NCBI GenBank assembly: GCA_965249005.1
Contig: CBDFLD010000023.1
Coordinates: 310,001-374,000 of the forward strand
Origin: CBDFLD01 sp965249005
GTDB lineage: Bacteria; Acidobacteriota; UBA6911
Length of the DNA: 64,000 nt
Reading direction: 5' to 3'
The notes beneath the pieces were generated by a model that was not told the origin of the DNA, made no database searches, and was given only the letters and a program-made list of their open reading frames with translations. Made by a program: the position numbers and the translations under genes. This document shows, piece by piece, positions 54,224 to 64,000 of the stretch. The first letter of the stretch is position 1. Each line of letters starts with the position of its first letter.

Positions 54224-57064
54224 TCACTTCTTGAACTCTTTCACGATCGATTCCGCAATCCTTCTTCTTGCCTCCTCGATTGGACGGTCTTCCCGCGTCG
54301 AATGGATCGCGTTCGATAAGAAAATGAGAAACATTCGTCTGTCCGGATCCACGCACATCATGGCTCCGGTGACGCCGGCCCGCCAGTATGCGGACCGGGA
54401 AAACGCGCGCGCTATCCAGTGTTGCGCCGGTCCCCTTCTCCAGCCCATTGACGGGCCACGATTCGGATGACTCCCTGTGAATCGGGCCAGGATAGCTGGC
54501 TGCAGATAACGCCGATGATCATAAACTCCACCATTGAGGAGCATCTGCGCGAAAATGGCCAGATCCTCCGCGTCGCTGAAAAGACCGGCGTGCCCCGAGA
54601 CCCCACCCATCGCGAAGCTGTTCTTGTCGTGGACCTCGCCGTGTACCAGGCGCCCGCGCGAAGGATCTTTTTCTGTGGGTGCAATGCGGCCCAACCAGAC
54701 CGCCGGAGGATTGTAGGCCGTAGACTTCATGCCCAGAGGGATGAACAGGGAGTCGTTCAAGAACTGGTCGAGCGGACGCCCGGAGGTGCGAGACAGTATT
54801 TCACCGAGGAGAATGATCCCCAGATCGCTGTGAACGACCCGCTTGCCCGGCTCTCGCTCCAGCGGGACTGAATAGACCTGCTCGAGGATTTCCTCGTAGC
54901 TCGATCCCTTCTCATACAGGCGCCGATGCGCCGGCAAGCCGGAAGTATGGGCCAACAAATGCGAGACGGTCGTTCGAGCCTTCCAGCGGCCACGAAATTC
55001 CGGCACGTAGTCCTGAACTCTCGCACCGAGCAGGAGGGAACCGTCCCCGTGAAGCATCATGGCGGCAGTGGTGGTGCCCACCCCCTCTGTCAAGGAGTCA
55101 AGATCGTAGATCGTCTGGGAGCTGACTCGGTTGGATCCAGCGGTCCCACTCAACTTCCCGGATGTGGCCTCCAGGACGATCTTTCCCTGGTAGCCGACCA
55201 TCACGGACGCCCCGGGAAAAGCTCCCTCGCGAACCAAAGAATCCAGCAACTGTCTTGTCTCTTCAAAGGCATTCGCCCGGAGCCCCGTCTCTTGAGGACT
55301 CGCCCTCGTGAGCTTCATGTTCAATCGCGGGACAACGATGCCGTCACCAATCCGCGCGCGTCGAGGGATCGAAACCGGCAACCTGCCCGAAATCTCGATC
55401 TCTCCAGTCAGGGCCCTAGCCGCGGCCACCTGGGACACGTCCGCATGGCTGAAGGTGCAAAGGTAGGCCGGTGCGTCCGGATAGTGCTTCAGAACGTACG
55501 GGTTGCCGAAGGCAACCCACACAATAGGCTTCTTCATACGAAACAGGCGCCGAATGACAGCTCGCTGATCACCCGTCAGCATGATCCGCCCGGACGACGT
55601 CAAGCGAACCAATGTCGCCACCACAATGACATCCGACGCCGCCGAATCTCGTGTGGCCTTCTTGATGGAGTCGGCCGTCGCGCGTCGTTCAATGGATGCC
55701 GTTTCAATCGCAGGAAAGCGACGACGCAATTGGCGTTGAAACGTCTGCAGCGGAAACGGGTCCAGATGGGCGGATAGAATAAGACTGAATACCTTTTGCG
55801 GCCGCCGTGTGTCCAAGGGCAATACTCGATCCCGGTCCCTGACAAGCGTCATCGAACGGTCCGCCATGGCCTGGCCCAGGCGTCTGTCTTCCGGCCGCCC
55901 TACCCGCGAGCTGAGATCTTCCAGCGCGACCGTCCGGCTTACGTGCAGCCCCGCACGGGTTTTCGCCAGCAAAACCCTCTTTACCGACTGATCCACGCGC
56001 TGTTTGGCAATGTCCCCCCGCTTCACGGCTCGGACAATCTCATTGATCGCAACGTCGACGCTCGGCGGCATCAACAAGACATCGGCTCCGGCCTGAATTG
56101 CGCGGATGGCGGCCATTCCGGTCCAGTAGCGGCTCGTGACTCCCGCCATTTCCATGGCGTCGGTAACGATCAATCCGCCGAATTTGAGTTTTTTCCGCAG
56201 CAAGTCCGTCAGAACTCGGTAGGACAGGGTCGCGGGAGTCCGTTTTCCGGCTGTTACACTCGGCACTGCAACGTGTGCCGTCATGATGGCATCGACCCCG
56301 GCGCCGATAGCCTGACGAAACGGAACGAGTTCGATGGCGTCAAGCCGCGACGCATCTGCCGTAACCACCGGCAGTCCGAAGTGAGAGTCGACTGAGGTAT
56401 CGCCATGACCTGGAAAATGTTTGGCTGTTGCAAGCACCCCGTTGTTTCGGCAACCCCTGATGAACGCAGACCCGAGTCGCGCGACCAGCTTCGGGTCTTC
56501 ACCGTAGGAGCGAACGTTGATGACCGGATTATCAGGATTGTTGTTCACATCCATGACAGGTGCGTAGACCCAGTGAACACCGAGTGCTCTGGCTTCGCGG
56601 GCCGTGATCGCTCCTTGCTGGTAGGAAAACTCGTCCGATCCGGTCGCCCCGATGGCCATGGTCCAGGGAAACGACGTGGTGTCGTCGATACGAAAGGATG
56701 CCCCTCGCTCAAAATCCGCCGCTACCAGCAACGGCAGCTTTGATTTCATCTGTAGCTCGTTGAGCAACGCCGCCGACTCATAAACGTTTCCCGCGAAGAG
56801 AACCAGTCCGCCGATCTGATTCCGACGCACCTGATTCTCCAATTCCGCAAACTCCTCACTTCGGCGATTGAGGAAGTCTCCGTGGACGCGGAGCTTGATC
56901 AGTTGTCCGACTTTCTCCCTGAGGCTCATCCTCTGCATCTGAGCTCGCGCCCAGGCCTCGTCCGGCTCGAGAAGACCCGGTTCCGTCCCTTTTACGAACG
57001 AGGCTGCAGCCGAAACCCAGATCCAGAACAAGGATATCAAGAACACAAGACGGTTTTTGGGCAT
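54224..57064 (-). CDS. GH3 beta-N-acetylglucosaminidase fused to class C-type serine hydrolase
   Basis: A 946-residue exported protein (N-terminal hydrophobic segment). The GH3 domain (about 40-390) has KHFPGHGDT (215-223), the NagZ-type loop bearing the catalytic His, and nucleophile Asp302 in VTDAMEM. A GH3 C-terminal domain occupies about 400-570. Residues about 590-930 form a beta-lactamase/DD-peptidase fold. Its Ser-x-x-Lys motif should be at Ser657, but the sequence is SLTE, with Glu660 in place of the catalytic Lys. The Tyr-Ser-Asn equivalent is HSD. HAG (in GGVSGHAGLFS) is kept. The second domain is thus probably not a normal serine hydrolase. The protein may recycle or sense peptidoglycan. 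A heptamer repeat precedes the start. Confidence 0.88.
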   Translation of the reverse strand: MPKNRLVFLISLFWIWVSAAASFVKGTEPGLLEPDEAWARAQMQRMSLREKVGQLIKLRVHGDFLNRRSEEFAELENQVRRNQIGGLVLFAGNVYESAALLNELQMKSKLPLLVAADFERGASFRIDDTTSFPWTMAIGATGSDEFSYQQGAITAREARALGVHWVYAPVMDVNNNPDNPVINVRSYGEDPKLVARLGSAFIRGCRNNGVLATAKHFPGHGDTSVDSHFGLPVVTADASRLDAIELVPFRQAIGAGVDAIMTAHVAVPSVTAGKRTPATLSYRVLTDLLRKKLKFGGLIVTDAMEMAGVTSRYWTGMAAIRAIQAGADVLLMPPSVDVAINEIVRAVKRGDIAKQRVDQSVKRVLLAKTRAGLHVSRTVALEDLSSRVGRPEDRRLGQAMADRSMTLVRDRDRVLPLDTRRPQKVFSLILSAHLDPFPLQTFQRQLRRRFPAIETASIERRATADSIKKATRDSAASDVIVVATLVRLTSSGRIMLTGDQRAVIRRLFRMKKPIVWVAFGNPYVLKHYPDAPAYLCTFSHADVSQVAAARALTGEIEISGRLPVSIPRRARIGDGIVVPRLNMKLTRASPQETGLRANAFEETRQLLDSLVREGAFPGASVMVGYQGKIVLEATSGKLSGTAGSNRVSSQTIYDLDSLTEGVGTTTAAMMLHGDGSLLLGARVQDYVPEFRGRWKARTTVSHLLAHTSGLPAHRRLYEKGSSYEEILEQVYSVPLEREPGKRVVHSDLGIILLGEILSRTSGRPLDQFLNDSLFIPLGMKSTAYNPPAVWLGRIAPTEKDPSRGRLVHGEVHDKNSFAMGGVSGHAGLFSDAEDLAIFAQMLLNGGVYDHRRYLQPAILARFTGSHPNRGPSMGWRRGPAQHWIARAFSRSAYWRAGVTGAMMCVDPDRRMFLIFLSNAIHSTREDRPIEEARRRIAESIVKEFKK

Positions 57065-57075
57065 AGCGTTTCTTA

Positions 57076-57106
57076 CGCTCTCCGCTCTCCGCTCTCCGCT
57101 TTCCGC
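57076..57106. repeat. 7-bp tandem repeat before the GH3 gene
   Basis: Four units of CGCTCTC (last one CGCTTTC) lie 12-42 bp upstream of ATG 57064 on the minus strand, where they read GCGGAGA and contain SD-like GGAG. A small stem (AGCGT/ACGCT) separates the last unit from the ATG. Change in copy number could alter expression. Confidence 0.65.
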
Positions 57107-57172
57107 AATGGATCTCGAGAGACCGCGTGCAAAGATTTGCCGCGGTGGGCGGACGGCGGTAAGCGGACAGCG

Positions 57173-59953
<2,781 letters not shown>

Positions 59954-60072
59954 TTTCACGATCCTTCCGTATCTTCGACCGCGATCGCCGTAACTGCCGA
60001 ACAAGCCACCTGGCACGCTCTCTCGACCCGGTGCTGCTTTCGTGAGAAAATTTCTCCAGACCCCGCTGGAGC

Positions 60073-61809
60073 TCAAGGCGTTCCGAGTTTGCCGGTATCC
60101 CCTTTCCCAAGGCGAGCGCCCAGACGATCTCTCGCGGGAGGGCGATCCAGATTGCCGACTCTCATTCCTATCTCGTACGCGAGCCGACCGATTCGGGCCA
60201 TCTTTTCGTAATCGATCTTTTCCGCACTGTCCAGATTGCCGTGGTAGTCCGAGTGCAAACCGGTGGTCAAAAACAACACGGGAATACCCTGGGCGGCGTA
60301 ACTATAGTGATCACTCCGATAATAGACTTGCTCCACGTCAGAGGGATCGTTCAGCTCGAAGTCCAGCGCGAGCGGGCGCGCCAGTGCGGCGTTGGCCTCA
60401 ATCATCGTATTGTGCAGCTCGGTGCTGACCCGATCGGATCCAACCACATAAAGTGTGTTCCCTTCACCAGGGTTGTCGTCGCGGTTCCTCCCGACCATGT
60501 CCATGTTCAAATGGGCCATGATATCTTTGAGCGGGACCGTCGGATAATCCGCGAAAAAACGCGAGCCCAGCAGACCCCGTTCCTCACCGGAATGCCAAAC
60601 GAAAAGAAGAGACCTTCGCGGCCGCGGCCCCAGCGAAAAGGCGCGCGCCACAGCGAGGATGGTCATACATCCCGAGCCGTTATCGTCGGCTCCGTTCCAT
60701 ATTCGATCATCCCTGGCACCCTCATGCACCCGTCCCCGCGGCGCCACTCTCCTCGGTCCGTTCGGGTTGTCGACCACTTCGCCCTCGGAGTATCCCACGT
60801 GGTCAAAATGGGCACCAAACGCCATGTAGGTGTCTCGGAGCTTGGTATCTGTTCCCTCGACCACACCGACAACGTTTCGCGTATAGCGCGTTCGAACCAC
60901 CTCATACTCCGCATCCAGGTTGAAGGTGATGCGCACGTTCCGCAGTTCAAATCGAGGCAGAGGCTCCCTTTGGTCTGCTTTTTCCTGGAGAACCGAATAA
61001 GAGGTCTCTTCGCCCGAAAAGAGAAATTCGAAGAATTCGTCCTCTGCCGTCAGCGTTGGGGGCATCCTTCGGTCCAATCGTTGAACAGTGGTGAAATCCC
61101 CCCGCCCGATAGCGCCAGTACCGAATCCTTCACGGCGGACAGATCCATAAGAGGAGCCATCGGCCCGGTTGCGTGATCTGTCCGAGCGGCTCCGATTCGA
61201 CACTCCAATACTCGCCGACGCGCCCTTCTGGTCTACGGCGTAACGGCCCCGGGCTGCCAGCATCGCGCTGTAGCGGGCACTCAAGGTATTGGGGCCTTTC
61301 CGGCCTAGCCAGATTGCAACCTTTCCGTCAACGGACGTATTCTCGTAATCATCATGATCCATAGTGGGAGCATCGACCCCATAGCCTACGAAGACGATCT
61401 CGTCGGACGTGAAGGAACGCCGCCCTCCGATGTTACGTGGAAAACGAAGGCCCTCTCCATCCCGGAAGACCCGCACGTGAGGTCCCACCTCCACGGTCAC
61501 GGTCGATCGGTTCCGACTCTTCACATCCAGGACTCGAACCCGTTGGATGTAGGACCCATCATCACCCGCCGGTTGTACACCCCAAGTGTGAAGCTGCGAG
61601 GCAATATAAGCCGCAGCCAAACCCAAACCCTCCGTAAAGGTGCGCCTTCCCTCGAAAAAATCTGAGGAGAAATGTGTCAACCATTCTCTCAACTGGCCGG
61701 GCTCGATAGACTCGCGCCCCAGGGCAACGGCATCATGACGGGCGAACCCCGGAGCAACTCCCAGGTGAATCGCCATCGCAAAACTGAGCAACTTGCCCCA
61801 CTGGCTCAT
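60073..61809 (-). CDS. Secreted M28 zinc peptidase
   Basis: A 578-residue exported peptidase; the start ATG 61809 has GGAG 9 nt upstream, while the frame opens 18 nt earlier. The mature protein has a PA-like insert in the middle and canonical zinc ligands: GAHFDHVG (His, Asp), NGADDNGSG (bridging Asp), SGEERGLLGS (Glu, Glu), NMDMVGR (Asp) and HSDYHGNLDSAEKI (His). A Ser/Arg-rich low-complexity patch (about residues 210-240) interrupts the domain. It should release N-terminal amino acids in the periplasm or outside. Gene order suggests cotranscription with the BNR propeller downstream. Confidence 0.93.
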   Translation of the reverse strand: MSQWGKLLSFAMAIHLGVAPGFARHDAVALGRESIEPGQLREWLTHFSSDFFEGRRTFTEGLGLAAAYIASQLHTWGVQPAGDDGSYIQRVRVLDVKSRNRSTVTVEVGPHVRVFRDGEGLRFPRNIGGRRSFTSDEIVFVGYGVDAPTMDHDDYENTSVDGKVAIWLGRKGPNTLSARYSAMLAARGRYAVDQKGASASIGVSNRSRSDRSRNRADGSSYGSVRREGFGTGAIGRGDFTTVQRLDRRMPPTLTAEDEFFEFLFSGEETSYSVLQEKADQREPLPRFELRNVRITFNLDAEYEVVRTRYTRNVVGVVEGTDTKLRDTYMAFGAHFDHVGYSEGEVVDNPNGPRRVAPRGRVHEGARDDRIWNGADDNGSGCMTILAVARAFSLGPRPRRSLLFVWHSGEERGLLGSRFFADYPTVPLKDIMAHLNMDMVGRNRDDNPGEGNTLYVVGSDRVSTELHNTMIEANAALARPLALDFELNDPSDVEQVYYRSDHYSYAAQGIPVLFLTTGLHSDYHGNLDSAEKIDYEKMARIGRLAYEIGMRVGNLDRPPARDRLGARLGKGDTGKLGTP

Positions 61810-62105
61810 ATGGACTCCGAATCGCACCTTGTTTGCATCGGAAGCTCTCGGGCCGACCCTTTCGTGCGTGAATCGAGAGAGAGTCCAGCCCGAAATACAC
61901 GGTCGGATCTATAATCTTACTCTTGGCAATCCACGACTTCGACTGATTTTTGCCGGCCATCGACGGGACGACCGACGAGCAAAGGGAAATCCGGGACAAA
62001 TGGAGCAGATAATGAGAGAATCCGCAGGCGAATGCTAACCAAGACTGTGCGACAGTACAAAATCGCTATTTGGCACGGATGCCCGTTTCTCAGAAGGAGA
62101 TCATG

Positions 62106-62564
62106 ATGAGGTCTGACCTATGGATTGTCTTCGTCCTACTTACAGTTTTCTCTTGGGGCGCGTATGTCCCAGTTCTTCACGAAGGACAGGTTCTGCTGAA
62201 ACAGGGTTCGATTAGAGCATTTCTTTGTGTCGGGATCGCTTATTTTATTACCGCCGTACTCGTGCCGTTGGGTCTGCTGGCCGCAAAGATGGAACCGTGG
62301 GACTTCAATGCGAGGGGAGTTTCCTTCGCCATCGGGGGCGGCGTTCTGGGAGCAGTGGGCGCGCTCGGCATCATCCTCGCGCTCAAGTTCGGCGGCACTC
62401 CAGCATTTGTTCCATCCCTCGTCTTTGCCGGCGCACCCATCATCAGCACGTTCGTAACGATGGCGTGGCACCGTCCCAAATCACCGCCCGAAGTGTGGTT
62501 TTATCTCGGCATCGTTCTCGCGGCTGTTGGAGTGGGACTGATCCTGCGGTTTAAGCCAACATAG
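62106..62564 (+). CDS. Small five-helix membrane protein, DMT/EamA half-like
   Basis: About 152 residues from ATG 62106 (AAGGAG 6 nt upstream; an ATG one codon earlier is also possible). Hydrophobic helices near 7-25, 45-65, 75-100, 105-125 and 132-150 are joined by short loops. VGALGIILALKFGG and LGIVLAAVGVGLILRF are reminiscent of one EamA repeat. Full DMT transporters have two such repeats, so this one might dimerise. Proteins of this size are annotated as hypothetical in Planctomycetes and Acidobacteria. Transported compound unknown. Confidence 0.6.
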   Translation: MRSDLWIVFVLLTVFSWGAYVPVLHEGQVLLKQGSIRAFLCVGIAYFITAVLVPLGLLAAKMEPWDFNARGVSFAIGGGVLGAVGALGIILALKFGGTPAFVPSLVFAGAPIISTFVTMAWHRPKSPPEVWFYLGIVLAAVGVGLILRFKPT

Positions 62565-62577
62565 GCTATCAGCGTCT

Positions 62578-62598
62578 GACCGGCGCGTCGCGCCGGTC
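62578..62598. terminator. 9-bp GC-rich hairpin between convergent genes
   Basis: GACCGGCGC-GTC-GCGCCGGTC forms a perfect 9-bp stem, 14 bp beyond the stop of the small membrane gene. No T-run follows immediately. Sequence is related to the second hairpin at 62712, so they may be repeat copies that also act as terminators. Confidence 0.5.
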
Positions 62599-62697
62599 AC
62601 TTGGTAAAGTAACTGCACTGCACAGCCTGAAAAACGTGGTTCTTGGCGATTTGCTAAGTTACACATATAACAGCAGATCCGCGAGCAGTTACTGGAG

Positions 62698-62745
62698 AGC
62701 GATCAGCGTCCGACTGGCGCGTTGCGCCAGTCAGCGCTGATCGCT
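62698..62745. terminator. Long composite hairpin between convergent genes
   Basis: An outer stem AGCGATCAGCG (62698-62708) with CGCTGATCGCT (62735-62745) encloses an inner perfect 9-bp stem GACTGGCGC-GTT-GCGCCAGTC (62712-62732). It ends 10 bp before the stop of the REC-GGDEF gene (62755), which is on the minus strand, and so could end transcription from both sides. Confidence 0.6.
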
Positions 62746-62754
62746 GACAGCTCT

Positions 62755-63717
62755 TTAGGTAAGCACGGGGGTGGGCGCGTCGAACAAAGGACCCAGGAAG
62801 AGGTCCCGCTCCGATGCGAGCATGATCCGGTTGCGCCCCATGTTCTTGGCTTTATAGAGGGCGGCATCTGCATCCACGAGCAGGGCATCGACTTCGATTG
62901 GCGTCTCGGGTTCCTTGACAGCGACTCCAAGGCTCACGGTGATCGGAAGGCCGCAATGAGAGGTTGTGACGGGTCGCGCTTGAACTGCATCTCGAAGCCT
63001 TTCGGCAAGTATCACCGAATTCTCGGCTGTACACCTCGGGTGAACGATCAGGAACTCCTCGCCACCATAGCGACCAATCGAGTCGGAACCACGGATTGCG
63101 TCGCGCATTCTGTGGGCAACCTCGGACAAGACATCATCCCCAACACTGTGTCCGTAAGTATCGTTGATCTTTTTGAAATGATCTACGTCGGCCATGAGGA
63201 CGGCCATTGCCTCTTTTCTCTTGTTGGCCTTCTCAATTTCTTCGTGCAGTGCATCCAGGATAGCCCGTCGATTCCAGAGCCCCGTCATCGAATCATGGGT
63301 CGCTTGAATCCGCAAGGATTCACGAGCCGCGATCAACTCCGTTTGCAGATCCATGATCCGTCTCCCGGACCGGAGACGCGCATCCAGTTCTTCAGAGTTG
63401 AAGGGCTTGGTGAGATAGTCATCGGCGCCGGAATCCAAGCCTCGGACGATATCCTCTTTCTCGTTTTTGGCAGTCAGGAGAATGACGTAAACATACGGTC
63501 CCTTTTGCTTTCGCCGGACCCTGCGGCACACTTCGATACCGTCCATATGCGGCATCATCCAATCCACGATTGCCAACGTCGGACAATTCTGCTCCTGCAG
63601 GACTCTCCAGGCCTCCACCCCGTCGGCGGCAAGAATCGCTTCGTAGCCCGTCTGATACAGTCTGGCCTCTAGCATCCGGCGAGAGACGGGATCGTCATCT
63701 GCAACTAGGACTTTCAT
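62755..63717 (-). CDS. Response regulator diguanylate cyclase (REC-GGDEF)
   Basis: A 320-residue protein. The receiver domain (1-115) has Asp-Asp at 8-9, phospho-acceptor Asp52 in IVDWMMPHMDG, Thr82 and Lys104 in LTKPF. The GGDEF domain (about 140-305) has GGEEF at 218-222 (active A-site variant), with R209-x-x-D212 five residues before it: an intact inhibitory I-site. It should make cyclic di-GMP when phosphorylated, with feedback inhibition. The start is 3 bp after the stop of the hybrid kinase fragment, so that kinase is the probable phosphodonor. Cyclic-nucleotide signalling also features in the cNMP/Fe-S protein, but that family binds cAMP/cGMP rather than c-di-GMP. Confidence 0.95.
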   Translation of the reverse strand: MKVLVADDDPVSRRMLEARLYQTGYEAILAADGVEAWRVLQEQNCPTLAIVDWMMPHMDGIEVCRRVRRKQKGPYVYVILLTAKNEKEDIVRGLDSGADDYLTKPFNSEELDARLRSGRRIMDLQTELIAARESLRIQATHDSMTGLWNRRAILDALHEEIEKANKRKEAMAVLMADVDHFKKINDTYGHSVGDDVLSEVAHRMRDAIRGSDSIGRYGGEEFLIVHPRCTAENSVILAERLRDAVQARPVTTSHCGLPITVSLGVAVKEPETPIEVDALLVDADAALYKAKNMGRNRIMLASERDLFLGPLFDAPTPVLT

Positions 63718-63720
63718 GTC

Positions 63721-64000
63721 TTACCCTATTGTCTCTGACAGGAGCCGAGAACTCGTCCGATCCAACCCGGCATCGCTGTCGCCAAAGCCATCGCTGGGGT
63801 TCGCTTTCCTGCGTTTCAGGCTCAGACCCTCGATCGCCTCCAAGAGATTCTTGGCTTGGAAAGGTTTCGTGATGTAAGCATCCATTCCTGCCGCCAGGCA
63901 TCGTTCACGGTCGCCTGTCATGGCATGAGCCGTGAGAGCAAGAATCGGGGTGAATCTCCCGCTTTCTCCTTCGCGCTCGCGGATCGCCGACGAAGCCTCC
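63721..64000 (-). CDS. Hybrid sensor kinase or response regulator, receiver C terminus (partial)
   Basis: The frame is open from base 63999 to the right edge of the window. It spells TPILALTAHAMTGDRERCLAAGMDAYITKPF, the C-terminal half of a receiver domain. The A-L-T-A-H-A-M segment and Y-I-T-K-P are those of hybrid histidine kinases. About 40 further residues follow before the stop. Most of the protein lies beyond the window. It is coupled to the REC-GGDEF gene with a 3-bp gap. Confidence 0.85.
   Translation of the reverse strand, partial: EASSAIREREGESGRFTPILALTAHAMTGDRERCLAAGMDAYITKPFQAKNLLEAIEGLSLKRRKANPSDGFGDSDAGLDRTSSRLLSETIG

Overview
The window is most likely from an acidobacterium or a close relative, seen here as an uncultured-type genome fragment. 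This is inferred, not proven. The supporting families are a large carboxypeptidase-regulatory-domain TonB receptor of the Oar-like type, secreted BNR/VPS10-type propellers, M28 peptidases, PQQ-type propeller proteins opening with a WPQWGGP-type motif, a giant soluble-repeat Ser/Thr kinase, stacked multihaem cytochromes c, and scattered palindromic repeats. Base composition is moderately GC-rich throughout except for the first ~450 bases, which are clearly AT-richer.

Layout. 1-2304: an AT-rich gene fragment (DUF3326-like) cut by a 1.85-kb IS1380-like element. 2305-24566: a 22-kb block lying between two directly repeated, apparently identical copies of that element. It holds a broken istB, a FucP-type transporter with a divergent aminotransferase, a PQQ propeller, lactate permease, an M28 peptidase, an MFS exporter, a DUF2911-like protein, an alpha-L-fucosidase, a five-gene acyl-carrier cassette (AAC(3)-like, FkbH, ACP, MaoC-SDR fusion, alpha/alpha toroid), a DUF3604 lipoprotein and a mutarotase-like protein. 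24567-26420: IS copy 2, with a receiver-domain scrap on its left and a decapitated TonB receptor on its right. 26421-30231: that receptor, with four Ig-like repeats inserted. 30359-36178: a 1939-residue membrane-bound Ser/Thr kinase. 36388-41655: a divergent operon with its own sigma70-like promoter, encoding an 8-haem and a 9-haem cytochrome c, a double cNMP-binding/4Fe-4S protein, a cytochrome b-like membrane protein and a double-FHA protein. 41619-42290: an IS200-like element and a truncated pilin. 42721-49571: leuS, a lipoprotein, egtD, a truncated propeller and a PilX-like protein. 49683-50427: a broken CDF transporter. 50472-54146: an ExeA-like ATPase with a SPOR domain, a 2-hydroxyacid dehydrogenase and fabI. 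54224-61809: a GH3/serine-hydrolase fusion, a BNR propeller and an M28 peptidase. 62106-64000: a small DMT protein, a hairpin-rich convergent intergenic region, a REC-GGDEF response regulator and the end of a hybrid sensor kinase.

How the genes fit together. Two modules stand out. The first is the FkbH/ACP/MaoC-SDR/AAC(3)-like cassette. It reads as a translationally coupled pathway that builds a short oxygenated acyl unit on a dedicated ACP and transfers it, probably to an amino sugar; fucosidase and FucP nearby suggest a deoxysugar/polysaccharide theme. The second is the cytochrome/Fe-S/cyt b operon, which looks like a quinone-linked electron conduit. The cNMP domains fused to the Fe-S subunit, the FHA protein and the divergently encoded kinase suggest control by nucleotide binding and by Thr phosphorylation. 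Both functional assignments are inference from family knowledge plus gene order.

Several junctions (both IS1380 copies, IS200 against FHA and pilin) do not rejoin into intact genes. Either real rearrangement or assembly across identical IS copies is possible, so linkage across 451-2304 and 24567-26420 should be treated with caution.
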